Positions 18,692 to 27,888 are shown, counted from the stretch's first letter. The stretch is 64,000 nucleotides of DNA from Flammeovirga sp. OC4 (GCF_000812565.1 NZ_JTAM01000023.1:1-64000), one strand, 5' to 3'. Numbers and translations: made by a program. Notes: generated from the sequence alone by a model not told the origin.

Positions 18692-19708
18692 ATGAATTCA
18701 GCTAGACTTATCATATTTTTATTTACTATTTTCGTCTGTTCTTGCGACTATAGTAATAAAGAGGCTCGGCTTGTAAATAGTAAATTCTTTAAAGAGCCTG
18801 AGATTAAACTTTTAAATAAGAATATAAAAGGTGTAAGATATTATTATAGAACTGCGGGAAACCGTTTAAATCCTACACTCCTTTTATTGCATGGTTTTCC
18901 TACCAATAGGAATACCTTTGATCAGTTAATTCCCATGTTAGCCTCTCATTATTATGTAGTGGCGCCAGATCATTCCAATACAAAGTGGAATAGTAAGATT
19001 GATGCCCACAAAAACAGCTTTACCTTCTCAATGATGACTGACTATTTGGAGCATTTTTTAGATGAAATGGAAATTGATGATTACACACTTTATGTACAAA
19101 ACACGGCTTTCCATATAGGTTTTCAACTTATGGAAAGGAAACCGAAAAAAGTCAATGCTTTAATCATCCAAAACGCTGAACTTTATATTGAAGCCCTTCC
19201 TGAAGAAAGAAAAGCATTGTATCAAAATATTGAAAGTGATAGTTCGAACGCTTTCATGGATTATGTATGGAAATTAAGCGGTGAAAATGCCGATATACAT
19301 TCAGAAAAAGCTACAATTGAGGACAGTAGTAATTATAACCTTGGTGATTGGCAAGAGTACTTACAATTTGTACAAATGGATCGACAAAAACTAACTTTTA
19401 AACAACTCTTAGAAGATTATAATAACCTTGCTCAGCAATTTCCAAAATGGCAAAAAATGCTGAAAGACAAACAACCAAAAAGCTTAATTATATGGGGAGA
19501 AGAAGAAGATGCTGGCACTGATTTCAAAGGAGCCAAATATTATCTTAATGACCTTCCAAATGCTGAACTTTTACTTATCAATTCAGGAAAATATTCGAAT
19601 AAAATGTTCAATGTGGAAGTGGCTTCCAAAGTATTAAATTTCCTGCAGCGCAACGGACATCAACTCGATGAAAAAGAAAATATAAAGCCTTACTTAGATG
19701 CATTGTAA
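18692..19708 (+). CDS. Degenerate alpha/beta-hydrolase-fold lipoprotein
   Basis: A lipoprotein (lipobox FVCSC) with an alpha/beta-hydrolase fold of the haloalkane-dehalogenase/epoxide-hydrolase type. It is probably not an active enzyme of that family. Fold marks are LLLLHGFPTNRNTF (oxyanion loop), VVAPDHSN and IIWGEEED. At the nucleophile elbow, where relatives have YVQDYG, it has YVQNTA, with Asn137 in place of Asp. Near the end, where relatives have DTGHFALE, it has NSGKYSNK, with Lys300 in place of the catalytic His. Two of three triad positions are therefore lost while the fold is kept. The upstream in-frame TTG at 18686 is not used here because ATG at 18692 fits the signal peptide. A binding or sensory role is possible. 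Confidence 0.75.
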   Translation: MNSARLIIFLFTIFVCSCDYSNKEARLVNSKFFKEPEIKLLNKNIKGVRYYYRTAGNRLNPTLLLLHGFPTNRNTFDQLIPMLASHYYVVAPDHSNTKWNSKIDAHKNSFTFSMMTDYLEHFLDEMEIDDYTLYVQNTAFHIGFQLMERKPKKVNALIIQNAELYIEALPEERKALYQNIESDSSNAFMDYVWKLSGENADIHSEKATIEDSSNYNLGDWQEYLQFVQMDRQKLTFKQLLEDYNNLAQQFPKWQKMLKDKQPKSLIIWGEEEDAGTDFKGAKYYLNDLPNAELLLINSGKYSNKMFNVEVASKVLNFLQRNGHQLDEKENIKPYLDAL

Positions 19709-19967
19709 TCGTTTGGTTTTTATTTTTTTCGAAAAAAATATTGTCCCCTTCGCACTATGAGTTGTCATAGAAGAGAATTAGTTAAACAATATTTATCAAT
19801 AATTGATAAATAAATTCCTTTAAAAACAGGTTTGATAACCCACTTTTAAAAGCGTGAATTTTATCTATTCAAAGTGATCAAATTAATTAAAAATTGAATG
19901 GGTAATCTTCATAAAAGTGGGCTAATACAAGCTATTATTTTATTCTCTTTTCAATTACAATAGTGTC

Positions 19968-20633
19968 ATGAAAAAAACTACTAATGCTGTACTCTTTTTA
20001 TTTATCTTTTTCCTGTCAAGCTCTAATTTACTGGCCCAGTGCATAGACAATAATTGGGATAATTTTTACTTGGACGCCTCTTTAGTTTATACTGGAGTGC
20101 ATTACGAAGGAGATCAAATTTCAACTTCTGAACCTATGGAAGGCTGGCGTTTTGGGTCAGGGATGTATATCAATAATGGTAAACATTATTCATGGGAAAT
20201 TGGAATAGGTATTTCCAAAAAGAGATTTGAAAATCAATTTACAGATGATCAGGGTGTGACGTCAGTGAGGAATACTGAAATTTTCTCATGGGATGTTCCT
20301 TTAATTTTTCACCCACAAATCCCATTAGGAAAATATTGGGCTATTGCCGCCGACATTGGTATGGCCTATGAAAACAGATACAAAGGAACTGCGATTACTG
20401 AAGGTGGTGGAATCAAACATTATGAAGACCTTCGTTTTGTCAAAAAAGAAAATGACGATCCTACTTCTGGCTTCAAAAAGCATGATGCTTATGCTATTCT
20501 TGGAGGTAGTATAAGATTTAGGAATGTAAAAATTAGTGCTCAGCACAATTTTGGAATTGTGGATATGGATGCCAATAAGTTCGAAAGAGCCTATATGCAA
20601 ACCACAATGTTCAAATTAACAGGCCTTTTTTAA
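19968..20633 (+). CDS. Small outer-membrane beta-barrel protein
   Basis: A signal peptide ending in NLLAQ is followed by about 195 residues with the alternating pattern of an eight-stranded OmpA/OmpW-like barrel: FYLDASLVYTGVHY, GWRFGSGMYI, YSWEIGIGI, WAIAADIGMAYENRY and VKISAQHNFGIV. The last strand ends in LTGLF, with the C-terminal Phe favoured by the BAM complex. The two Cys-free halves show no ligand motif. It stands alone, 259 bases after the hydrolase-fold gene and convergent with the ribose operon. The function is unknown. Confidence 0.65.
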   Translation: MKKTTNAVLFLFIFFLSSSNLLAQCIDNNWDNFYLDASLVYTGVHYEGDQISTSEPMEGWRFGSGMYINNGKHYSWEIGIGISKKRFENQFTDDQGVTSVRNTEIFSWDVPLIFHPQIPLGKYWAIAADIGMAYENRYKGTAITEGGGIKHYEDLRFVKKENDDPTSGFKKHDAYAILGGSIRFRNVKISAQHNFGIVDMDANKFERAYMQTTMFKLTGLF

Positions 20634-20693
20634 ATCCTGATTTTTTTAACTATACCCAGAGTATAACATACTCTAAATAGAACTGTAGAATGA

Positions 20694-20727
20694 AAGGCTA
20701 TGTTCACAACTTGTGCAACATAGCCTT
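20694..20727. terminator. Bidirectional terminator between convergent genes
   Basis: AAGGCTATGTT (20694-20704) pairs perfectly with AACATAGCCTT (20717-20727). It serves the barrel gene on the plus strand and the ribose operon on the minus strand. Confidence 0.75.
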
Positions 20728-20734
20728 CTCTCTT

Positions 20735-22090
20735 TTATTGTTCAGCAGGAATGTACCAAATATCTTTCTCAAGATCAATACCTCCTTTCATCTCTTCTTT
20801 CACAACTCTATCGACGATGAATACCCCTATTTTTGACATGTCATTAAAGTTATCTGTACTGTCTAATGGGAAATTTTGTCTTGTTCTATGAATATCAAAC
20901 TGATCTGAAAGGTCTGTTCCAAAAGCTTGCTCCACTCCTGTTTTACCAATCATAAACCCAATCAAACCTCCCCATGTAGCAGTAGGGTTATCGGAATCCC
21001 ACCCTGCCAAGGTTCCAATTTTTATGGTTTCCTTCAAGTCGCCTTCACCATAAAATAAACTGACCAAGCTTGCAGCGTAATTAATTCCAGCAGCAAAACA
21101 GCCATTACAATACAATTCTTTAGAAGTGATATGATAGCCATCTTCTTGATTGACTTGATATTTTTCATAGAGTGCATCTCTTACATCTTCCCATTTTGTA
21201 CCTTTTAAGTATTCTCTTTTCACAAAATCATACATTTTTGTAACATAGCTTTCTTGCTCCATTTTCTCTCTTGCACGATCAGCCATCCATAAGATTTTTT
21301 CTTTTTGTGATTTTTGAGCGTCTACCAAAGAAGCCAAAGCATACATATTGACATAAAACGATGAAATTTGTGCAGCTTCATCTCTTGCCGTTGTAAGTAT
21401 GGGTAGTTCTGCTAATTTCTGAGCAATATCTGTACGTGCAGGAGCAAAAAAACCAAAGATTTCAGTGGTCAATTGGGCATCAATCATATCAAAATGCTCA
21501 TTGATTTCAGGGTTACTTGTTTCTGGAGGTAAAATACCTTCGTGCATCAAATCGAAGGCTTTTTGATTGGATACCCAAAGATAATTCTCCTCTTCTTTTT
21601 GAATGTGTTTTAACCAACCATCACGTATATCTTCTGGAGTAAGGATACTTTTTTGTTTTGTATAAAGTAAATGCTGATAGATATATTCAATATCTGTATC
21701 ATCATCTGCTCCCCATATTTCTCCTTTTTTCCTCACCACAAAATCAATGGTTTCTGACAAATCACTTGGTACTCCTTGTCCCCAAATACTAGGTTCATCT
21801 TTCTTTCCCCAATCTTCCCTTGTATAAAAAGGACCTGTTTTGATTTCTCCAATATTACCAATTTTGTCCATCTCAGTGACAAGTCCCGTCCAGTTCGCAA
21901 TACATTGCCCCAACCAAAAACCATACAATCTGTCTTTGTATTCAACTCTCGATATGACAATATCTGTCGGCTGAGGAGTATAATCTTGATAAATCAAGCT
22001 AGGGTGCTTAAGAGAATTACTCTCTTCTTGTTTTGATTGACATGAATAAAAAAATACGGATAAAAAAATGCCAATAATAATTTGTTTCAT
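20735..22090 (-). CDS. ADP-ribosylglycohydrolase-family lipoprotein
   Basis: Probable ADP-ribose-bond or N-glycoside hydrolase of the dinuclear-magnesium ADP-ribosylglycohydrolase fold, held on a membrane. The lipobox is SVFFYSC. The fold is marked by DRLYGFWLGQCIANWTGL (first helix), the metal-binding cluster ADDDTDIEY, a middle helix with HITSKELYCNGCFAAG, and GWDSDNPTATWGGLIG, whose DSD supplies the other metal ligands. At 451 residues it is longer than the usual 300-350. It is the last gene of an operon with a nucleoside hydrolase and a ribokinase, 18 bases after the former. The context suggests release of ribose from extracellular nucleosides, NAD derivatives or ADP-ribosylated material. 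The true substrate could also be another glycoside. Confidence 0.8.
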   Translation of the reverse strand: MKQIIIGIFLSVFFYSCQSKQEESNSLKHPSLIYQDYTPQPTDIVISRVEYKDRLYGFWLGQCIANWTGLVTEMDKIGNIGEIKTGPFYTREDWGKKDEPSIWGQGVPSDLSETIDFVVRKKGEIWGADDDTDIEYIYQHLLYTKQKSILTPEDIRDGWLKHIQKEEENYLWVSNQKAFDLMHEGILPPETSNPEINEHFDMIDAQLTTEIFGFFAPARTDIAQKLAELPILTTARDEAAQISSFYVNMYALASLVDAQKSQKEKILWMADRAREKMEQESYVTKMYDFVKREYLKGTKWEDVRDALYEKYQVNQEDGYHITSKELYCNGCFAAGINYAASLVSLFYGEGDLKETIKIGTLAGWDSDNPTATWGGLIGFMIGKTGVEQAFGTDLSDQFDIHRTRQNFPLDSTDNFNDMSKIGVFIVDRVVKEEMKGGIDLEKDIWYIPAEQ

Positions 22091-22108
22091 TTCACTAAAA
22101 TTAGGTTG

Positions 22109-23092
22109 TTATTTGTTGTCTCTTTGTATATTCTGAAGTAATAATCTTTTCATCATTCTTCTTAAAAATTCCTCTTCATTGATATGTAGAGCAATTCTTG
22201 AATTGGGCGATTTTGAAGTGTTTATTGAGGTAATTCCTTTATCATTAACCTCTACAAATCCATCTTCAAAATGAAAAAGTTTTGGCCAAAGAATAGCACC
22301 AATTGCTACTGCATCATAAACAATAGGGATATAATTTAAGTCTTTCGCATAATCCATAAATCTCCACAACACATAATTAGCACAAATGGCATCGGTCAGT
22401 GTTGAATTTCTCATTTGTAAGAGATTCATATTTTCTTGATTGACTTTTACAAATGCAGTTACATCCAATGGAATATAAGTAATTTTGTGGTCTTTATCTG
22501 CTTTTATAAATGCCTTTGAAGCCTCAATATCGGCGACCACATTCCATTCAGGACTTGGGGTTGGGGCACTATTATAGCCCATATTGAATGATCCAAACAT
22601 AGAATAAATGTGTTTTGCCTTTTTCAAAATTGAAGGATCCTTCGCTAAGAGGTCTTTCATATTCGGAACTGGACCTACTGTCACCAAATTTACTTCATTG
22701 GGATATTTCTCTAAAGTTGTAGATATAAATTCAACTGCATCCATTTTTGAAGGCTGCAATTGATTAAAACCTTCAGACCATATGTACTGAGGTGAGTAGA
22801 CATCACTCGTTTTACGACCTATGACCACTGGAATATCATCTAAACCTAACTCATAGAGCAGTTTTAACGCCATTTTACCCCTTTCAGGAGTATTAGCAAA
22901 ATCCATGACAATGCCCATTATCTCAATCTCTGGGCTTGATAACAATAAGGCTAAAGCATACATATCATCGATGTCATCTCCTAAATCACAATCAAAAATT
23001 ACTTTTTCTCTAGGTGTTGTATTTTGAGTATATCCAGACAATGTGTTGAACAAAATACTCAATAAAAGAATTGGTTTTAGTATAAATTTCAT
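22109..23092 (-). CDS. Secreted inosine/uridine-preferring nucleoside hydrolase
   Basis: Hydrolyses the N-glycosidic bond of ribonucleosides to base and ribose. The signal peptide ends in SGYTQ. The calcium-binding Asp cluster is FDCDLGDDIDDMYAL, equivalent to DTDxGxDDA in the family. NLVTVGPVPNM and EWNVVADIEAS line the ribose pocket, and VYDAVAIG stands where the family often has a His-Asp pair. The likely site of action is the periplasm. It lies between ribokinase (18 bases upstream) and ADP-ribosylglycohydrolase (18 bases downstream), all in one direction, so the released ribose would be phosphorylated by its neighbour after uptake. Confidence 0.88.
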   Translation of the reverse strand: MKFILKPILLLSILFNTLSGYTQNTTPREKVIFDCDLGDDIDDMYALALLLSSPEIEIMGIVMDFANTPERGKMALKLLYELGLDDIPVVIGRKTSDVYSPQYIWSEGFNQLQPSKMDAVEFISTTLEKYPNEVNLVTVGPVPNMKDLLAKDPSILKKAKHIYSMFGSFNMGYNSAPTPSPEWNVVADIEASKAFIKADKDHKITYIPLDVTAFVKVNQENMNLLQMRNSTLTDAICANYVLWRFMDYAKDLNYIPIVYDAVAIGAILWPKLFHFEDGFVEVNDKGITSINTSKSPNSRIALHINEEEFLRRMMKRLLLQNIQRDNK

Positions 23093-23110
23093 TTCAAATC
23101 AGTTTGTTTA

Positions 23111-24007
23111 TTATAATTCAGATAGAGTTGGAATGGATTCTTGGGCTCCATTTTTTGTCACAGAAATAGACGCTGCTTTTAATGCAAATTGTACTCCCTC
23201 TTCCAAAGTTTTTCCAATGGATAAAGCCGTTGTCAAAGCTCCATTAAAAACATCTCCGGCTGCAGTTGTATCTATGGCATGCACTTTTGGAGCTGAATAA
23301 TATTCTTGGGTTTCTCCATCAGAAACAAAACAGCCATTTGCCCCTAAAGTGACTATGACGGTTGGTATTCCCTTATCATGTAAAAGATTTACTGCCTCTA
23401 CTAAAGAGGATTTATCACCTACTTTAATTCCTGTCAGCAATTCTAACTCCGTCTCATTAGGGGTGATGATATCTACTAATTTCAATGTGTTATCGGAAAT
23501 ACTTTTCGCTGGAGCTGGATTCAAAATTATCCGCGCTCCATTTGATTTTGCCATGCTCACCGCATACTCAATAGTAGGTAAAGGTACTTCCAACTGTAAT
23601 AATACAATTGTTGATGTATTAAAACGACTTGCAACTGCATCAATATGTGTGTTGGATAAAGTATCATTCGCACCTGGGACCACAACTATACAATTTTCGG
23701 CATTGTCATCCACGTTAATCATTGCCATACCAGTAGATGCATCTACTTTATTGATGAAAGCAGTATTGATACCTTCTTTTTCATAAGATGCTATGGCTTT
23801 ATTTCCATAATCATCATAGCCAACGTTGGCAACAAAAGTAACCTCTCCGCCCAACCGTGCTGCAGCTACCGCCTGATTTGCCCCTTTTCCACCTTGGTTC
23901 TGAAAAAAAGTTGTACCCATTATTGTTTCTCCGGCTTTGGGTAAACGTGGACTTCGCACCACCAAATCAGTATTCGAACTACCTATAACAATAATTTTCT
24001 TTCTCAT
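23111..24007 (-). CDS. rbsK: Ribokinase
   Basis: Cytoplasmic PfkB-family kinase that makes ribose 5-phosphate from ribose and ATP. It shows the two family signatures: GGKGANQAVAAARLGG near the start and DTTAAGDVFNGAL near the end, whose Asp is the catalytic base. TPNETELELLTG and NPAPAKSI are ribokinase-specific blocks. At 298 residues it has the normal length. It is the first gene of the ribokinase, nucleoside hydrolase, ADP-ribosylglycohydrolase operon. No ribose transporter is in the operon. Confidence 0.9.
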   Translation of the reverse strand: MRKKIIVIGSSNTDLVVRSPRLPKAGETIMGTTFFQNQGGKGANQAVAAARLGGEVTFVANVGYDDYGNKAIASYEKEGINTAFINKVDASTGMAMINVDDNAENCIVVVPGANDTLSNTHIDAVASRFNTSTIVLLQLEVPLPTIEYAVSMAKSNGARIILNPAPAKSISDNTLKLVDIITPNETELELLTGIKVGDKSSLVEAVNLLHDKGIPTVIVTLGANGCFVSDGETQEYYSAPKVHAIDTTAAGDVFNGALTTALSIGKTLEEGVQFALKAASISVTKNGAQESIPTLSEL

Positions 24008-24313
24008 ATATTAAAAGAGTAATTGAACAAAAGTATGTTCTTGTCAAGAATAATTAAGTTGATGCTTTTAAAACTAAAAAGAAAAAAGAGGATAAACTAC
24101 CTCTTATGATTATTTGACAAATGCCATTTATGGTTCTCCATTGAAGTGAATAGTATTATAGTCTGTTTTCAAAAAATTGTATACCCATTAGGCCTACGAT
24201 TTTTAATGCGATATTTTTATAATACTGAATTTGCGGTAGTACTTTATTAAAAAAATCAAACTATATTCAATATGTCAAACAATTTACACTCATTATATAC
24301 CAAAGATTAACTT
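24008..24313. other. Divergent spacer, nothing recognised
   Basis: About 300 AT-rich bases separate the ribose operon from the SnoaL-like gene. I see no exact TAnnTTTG box and no strong hairpin. Confidence 0.4.
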
Positions 24314-24679
24314 ATGACAATTAAAGAAATTGCTCACCGTTTAGTAGAATTGTGCCGAATTGGCGAATTCGAAAAAGCACAAACAGAATTATTCGCTGAC
24401 GATTGTGTCAGTATTGAGCCGGATGGTGCTCCTGTAAAAGAAGTCAAGGGTCTTGATGGGCTTGCTGAAAAAGGGAAACAATTTATGGATATGATGGAGC
24501 CACATGGTTTTTCAGTATCGGATCCAATTGTTGCAGACGACTTCTTTTCTTGTACTATTATGATGGATGCCACTTTTAAACCTACTGGCCAAAGATCAAA
24601 AAGTACAGAAATTGCCGTTTATGAAGTAAAAGATGGCAAAATTATCAAAGAAGAGTTTTTTTTCAGACCTCAAGGTTGA
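24314..24679 (+). CDS. SnoaL-like/NTF2-fold protein
   Basis: A 121-residue cytoplasmic protein with the cone-shaped NTF2/SnoaL fold: helix IAHRLVELCRIGEFEKAQTEL, then FADDCVSIEPDG, KGLDGLAEKGKQFMDMM, SDPIVADDFFSC and a final strand pair ending VYEVKDGKIIKEEFFFRP. The pattern is that of polyketide-cyclase-like or ketosteroid-isomerase-like domains of unknown ligand. No signal peptide is present. It stands alone and ends in its own terminator, so the context gives no hint about its substrate. Confidence 0.75.
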   Translation: MTIKEIAHRLVELCRIGEFEKAQTELFADDCVSIEPDGAPVKEVKGLDGLAEKGKQFMDMMEPHGFSVSDPIVADDFFSCTIMMDATFKPTGQRSKSTEIAVYEVKDGKIIKEEFFFRPQG

Positions 24680-24706
24680 TAAATCTCTTTTTCTTCACTT
24701 TATACT

Positions 24707-24740
24707 TAAGCTCATCGTTAATTCATGGGCTTATTTTTTT
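24707..24740 (+). terminator. Terminator of the SnoaL-like gene
   Basis: TAAGCTCAT (24707-24715) pairs with ATGGGCTTA (24725-24733), with one G-T pair, and is followed by a T run. Confidence 0.65.
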
Positions 24741-25066
24741 ACTTACTGAAAACGAGCGATTTAAAACCATAAAAAGAACTGCACTTTACCACTATTTCCT
24801 ATTCACATTCATTTATTTAATGACAACCCTCACTAAAAAAAATAGGGGTCTCCAAAAAAGGTGTACAAAATCAGCATTTTCTAACAAGGGATATCACTTC
24901 ATTCGTCACAAAACTATCCCAACTTTGAAGTATAATATTAATTAACCTTTGTAATTAATGTTTTACCGGAACAGATGTATACAATGTTCCATCGAAAATG
25001 AATTATATCCGCTTAATATTCGACAAAATATTATTGGACAAACAGTGTAATAAACCATAAGATAAG
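24741..25066 (+). promoter_or_regulatory. Upstream region and likely promoter of the carboxyltransferase gene
   Basis: TTTG at 24924-24927 and AACCTTTG at 24944-24951, one mismatch from the -7 consensus, are 16 bases apart. They would give a leader of about 110 bases. No other structure is recognised. Confidence 0.4.
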
Positions 25067-26965
25067 ATGTCAAAGAAACTATTAATTAGAGATTTAACGC
25101 TACGTGACGGGCAACAATCATTATTTGCTACAAGAATGACTCAAGATCAGGTTGATTATCTTCTTCCTGATTACCAAGACGCCAATTTCTATGCAATGGA
25201 AGTTTGGGGTGGTGCTGTTCCGGATTCAGTAATGCGTTATTTAGGAGAAAACCCATGGACTCGTTTAAAAACTATTCATGACTCTGTAGGTAATGTAAGT
25301 AAATTGACTGCCTTATCTCGTGGTCGTAACTTATTTGGTTACACTCCTTATACTGAAGAAATTATTGAAGGTTTCTGTAAAACATCTATCAATAATGGTT
25401 TAGGTATCATGAGAATCTTTGATGCTCTTAATGATACTAACAACATTAAGTCTACTATTAAATATGTAAAAAAATACGGTGGTATTGCTGACTGTGCGGT
25501 TTGTTATACAATTGACCCACACTTCTCTACAATGGAGAGAATTAAAGCATTCTTTAAAGGTAAGCCACTTCCTAAGCCTGTATTTACAGATCAATATTTC
25601 CTTGACTTAGCTTTAGAAATGGAAAAGTTAGGTGCAGATATGATCTCTATTAAAGATATGTCTGGTTTGATTCCTCCAATGAGAGTTGCCAAACTAGTAA
25701 AACTATTTAAAGCAAACCTTTCTATCCCTGTTGATTTCCATACACACTGTACTCCAGGTTATGGTTTAGCAGCAGTATTATGTGCTGTAATGAGCGGTGC
25801 TGATATCGTAGATACAAACATCTGGAACTTCGCAGGTGGTTCAGCAGGTGTTGCTTTAGAATTAATCTACCTTTTCGCTAAGAAATTAGGTATCGAAATG
25901 GACGTAAACATGGAGGCTGTTGCGAAAATCAACGCTAAATTGGTAGACGTTCGTAAAGAATTGAAAGCATTTGATGCTTATGATAGCTTCCCTAATCCTT
26001 TCAACCCTCTTACAGATACTCTTCCTCCACACGTAGACAAGTTATTTAATGATGCTATCGCAGCTGTAAACGCTGGTAACGAGGATACATTATTAGATAT
26101 CTGTCACCAAATCGAGGATTACTTCAACTTCCCTAAACCAAATACGAAAGTAAAAGAAGCTGAGGTTCCAGGTGGTATGTACTCTAACATGGTAGCTCAA
26201 TTGAAAGCTTTAGGTTCAGACGAAATCTTGGACGAAGCAATGAAATTGATCCCTCAAGTACGTATGGATGCTGGTCTTCCTCCACTAGTAACTCCTACTT
26301 CACAAATCGTTGGTGCTCAAGCAGTAAACGCAGCGATGAGCTTAAAACAAGGTAAAGAAATGTACTCTAACACTTCTAACCAATTCCAAAGTTTAGTGAA
26401 AGGTGACTACGGTAAGACTCCAATTCCTGTTAAGCCTGAGTTTAGAAAGCAAATCTGTGGTTTCGAAGACGAAAGACCATTCGATACTAGCACTTACAAG
26501 TCACAAGACAATCCTACTCTTGCTGAGTTTGGTGGTGTGAAATTGGCTGAGAACTACGAAGAAGAATTACTATTAGAGTTATTCCCATTAGTAGCGAAAG
26601 GCTTCCTTAAGAAATTAAAGAAAGAGCAATTCGAAGCGAAACAAAAAGAAGCTGCAGCTGCTCAAGCAGTTGAAGAAGTAGTGGTAGAGGAAAAAGTAGC
26701 TAAGCCTATGAAAATGGGTAAAAAAGTTCTAGCTCCAATGCCAGGTAGAGTAATCAGCGTACTTGTGAAAACAGGTGATAAAGTTGAAAAAGGTCAACCA
26801 ATCGTGATTTTAGAATCCATGAAAATGGAAAACAATATTGTTTCTGATTTCAGTGGTTTCGTAAACCATATTATTGCTGAAGAAGGCGAAACTATCGCTG
26901 CTGACTCAGTAATGTTGGATATCGTAAACTCTGAAGATGAAATCTCTGCATTAAGCCCAGCTTAG
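25067..26965 (+). CDS. Biotin-dependent carboxyltransferase (pyruvate carboxylase B / oxaloacetate decarboxylase alpha)
   Basis: Moves CO2 between carboxybiotin and pyruvate/oxaloacetate. The N-terminal carboxyltransferase barrel has LRDGQQSLFATRM, EVWGGAVPDSVMRYL, RIFDALND, the catalytic Lys region SIKDMSGL and the metal ligands DFHTHCTPG. A conserved carboxylase domain covers about residues 300-500. An Ala/Glu/Val linker leads to the biotinyl domain, where K586 in ESMKMEN is the biotin site. At 632 residues it is the two-subunit form without a biotin carboxylase domain. No oadB/oadG membrane subunits are adjacent, so it more likely works with a biotin carboxylase encoded elsewhere. The two alternatives cannot be told apart from this gene alone. 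Confidence 0.88.
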   Translation: MSKKLLIRDLTLRDGQQSLFATRMTQDQVDYLLPDYQDANFYAMEVWGGAVPDSVMRYLGENPWTRLKTIHDSVGNVSKLTALSRGRNLFGYTPYTEEIIEGFCKTSINNGLGIMRIFDALNDTNNIKSTIKYVKKYGGIADCAVCYTIDPHFSTMERIKAFFKGKPLPKPVFTDQYFLDLALEMEKLGADMISIKDMSGLIPPMRVAKLVKLFKANLSIPVDFHTHCTPGYGLAAVLCAVMSGADIVDTNIWNFAGGSAGVALELIYLFAKKLGIEMDVNMEAVAKINAKLVDVRKELKAFDAYDSFPNPFNPLTDTLPPHVDKLFNDAIAAVNAGNEDTLLDICHQIEDYFNFPKPNTKVKEAEVPGGMYSNMVAQLKALGSDEILDEAMKLIPQVRMDAGLPPLVTPTSQIVGAQAVNAAMSLKQGKEMYSNTSNQFQSLVKGDYGKTPIPVKPEFRKQICGFEDERPFDTSTYKSQDNPTLAEFGGVKLAENYEEELLLELFPLVAKGFLKKLKKEQFEAKQKEAAAAQAVEEVVVEEKVAKPMKMGKKVLAPMPGRVISVLVKTGDKVEKGQPIVILESMKMENNIVSDFSGFVNHIIAEEGETIAADSVMLDIVNSEDEISALSPA

Positions 26966-26993
26966 TCAGAAAAGATTTTCTTTACAATCAATC

Positions 26994-27033
26994 GAATCAC
27001 CTTTCTCTGAGAAGAGTCAGGTGATTCTTTTTT
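26994..27033 (+). terminator. Terminator of the carboxyltransferase gene
   Basis: GAATCACCT (26994-27002) pairs perfectly with AGGTGATTC (27019-27027) and runs into six Ts. The convergent UPF0158 gene ends at 27044. Confidence 0.75.
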
Positions 27034-27043
27034 AGGTCATGGT

Positions 27044-27478
27044 TTAATCTAGAAATTCTTCTTCATTCATTTCTACTTCCTCCCTTACGTATTCAACTCT
27101 TTGTTGTTCTTGAAATTTAAACCATTTATTTCTGTACTCTCCAGAGTTATCAATAACCCATTTAAAGTTTCTAAAAGGACCTTTCTTGTTTAAAGCTTCT
27201 ACCAATTCATCTTGAAGTTTAGCGTCATCAACTGTTTCGACAAACGCCTCCATATCTCTATAGGAGTCTCTAGAACCCTTTTTTTTGAATAGATAATAGT
27301 CATCTTCATTCTCCTCTACTTTTTTAATATCATCTTCCCAATCTTCAAAATCTCCATCATAAAAATCCTCCATGTCAGGAATTGAGATAAGTTCTCCAGT
27401 TTTGAAATGAAAGTAACATTGCATTCCAATTTCATGTTCTTCTGCAATTTCCTTTAATTGTTCTTCTGTAGGTTTCAT
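27044..27478 (-). CDS. UPF0158 family protein
   Basis: A very acidic cytoplasmic protein of 144 residues matching the UPF0158 pattern: an N-terminal helix, YFHFKTGELISIPD, a central acidic helix, RDMEAFVETVDD, then KGPFRNFKWVIDN and WFKFQEQQRVEYVREE. The biochemical function of the family is unknown. Its ATG overlaps the stop of the NUDIX gene in an ATGA, so the two are translationally coupled. Confidence 0.8.
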   Translation of the reverse strand: MKPTEEQLKEIAEEHEIGMQCYFHFKTGELISIPDMEDFYDGDFEDWEDDIKKVEENEDDYYLFKKKGSRDSYRDMEAFVETVDDAKLQDELVEALNKKGPFRNFKWVIDNSGEYRNKWFKFQEQQRVEYVREEVEMNEEEFLD

Positions 27479-27888
27479 TTTATTTCTAATTTAGTTTGAA
27501 AAAAATCTTTTATTTTTTCTGCGATTGGAATATCTGCAGGAGCCAAATCATAACGTTCTAATGTATCAATACTTACCCACTTCATGTCAATGTGTTCTTC
27601 TAAATGAATTTTACCATTTATAATTTTAGAAAAATAGGCAAATAGTTCTATAGCTACACTTCCGTAATCGTGCTCACAAGAGTGAACAAAATCCTCTACT
27701 TTAATCGTAACGTTCAACTCTTCTTTGATCTCTCTCACCAAAGCCATTTCCTTTGATTCTCCTTTTTCAATCTTCCCTCCTGGAAATTCCCACAATCCTC
27801 CTTGTGATTTATGCAAAGGTCTTTGAGTGATCAAAATTTCTTGTTGGTCATTAATGATGATTGCAGCAACTACTTGGATGGGTGTCAT
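27475..27888 (-). CDS. NUDIX hydrolase, MutT-like
   Basis: Probable (deoxy)nucleoside triphosphate pyrophosphohydrolase that removes oxidised nucleotides such as 8-oxo-dGTP. It starts MTPIQVVAAIIIND, as MutT proteins do. The NUDIX box runs from GGKIEKGESKEMALVREI into KEELNV. LWEFPGG just before the box is the MutT hallmark. The ATG at 27888 is preferred because the 21 codons further upstream overlap the methyltransferase gene and are not MutT-like. With this start the gene begins four bases after the methyltransferase stop, and its own stop overlaps the UPF0158 start, giving a compact three-gene operon. Confidence 0.85.
   Translation of the reverse strand: MTPIQVVAAIIINDQQEILITQRPLHKSQGGLWEFPGGKIEKGESKEMALVREIKEELNVTIKVEDFVHSCEHDYGSVAIELFAYFSKIINGKIHLEEHIDMKWVSIDTLERYDLAPADIPIAEKIKDFFQTKLEIK

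Noticed and set aside
23349-23786. 145-codon frame opposite ribokinase
   Set aside because: Shadow of the ribokinase coding sequence, whose motifs are intact on the other strand.
24676-24945. 89-codon plus-strand frame after the SnoaL-like gene
   Set aside because: It overlaps the SnoaL-like stop and the terminator hairpin at 24707-24740, and the protein has no recognisable features.
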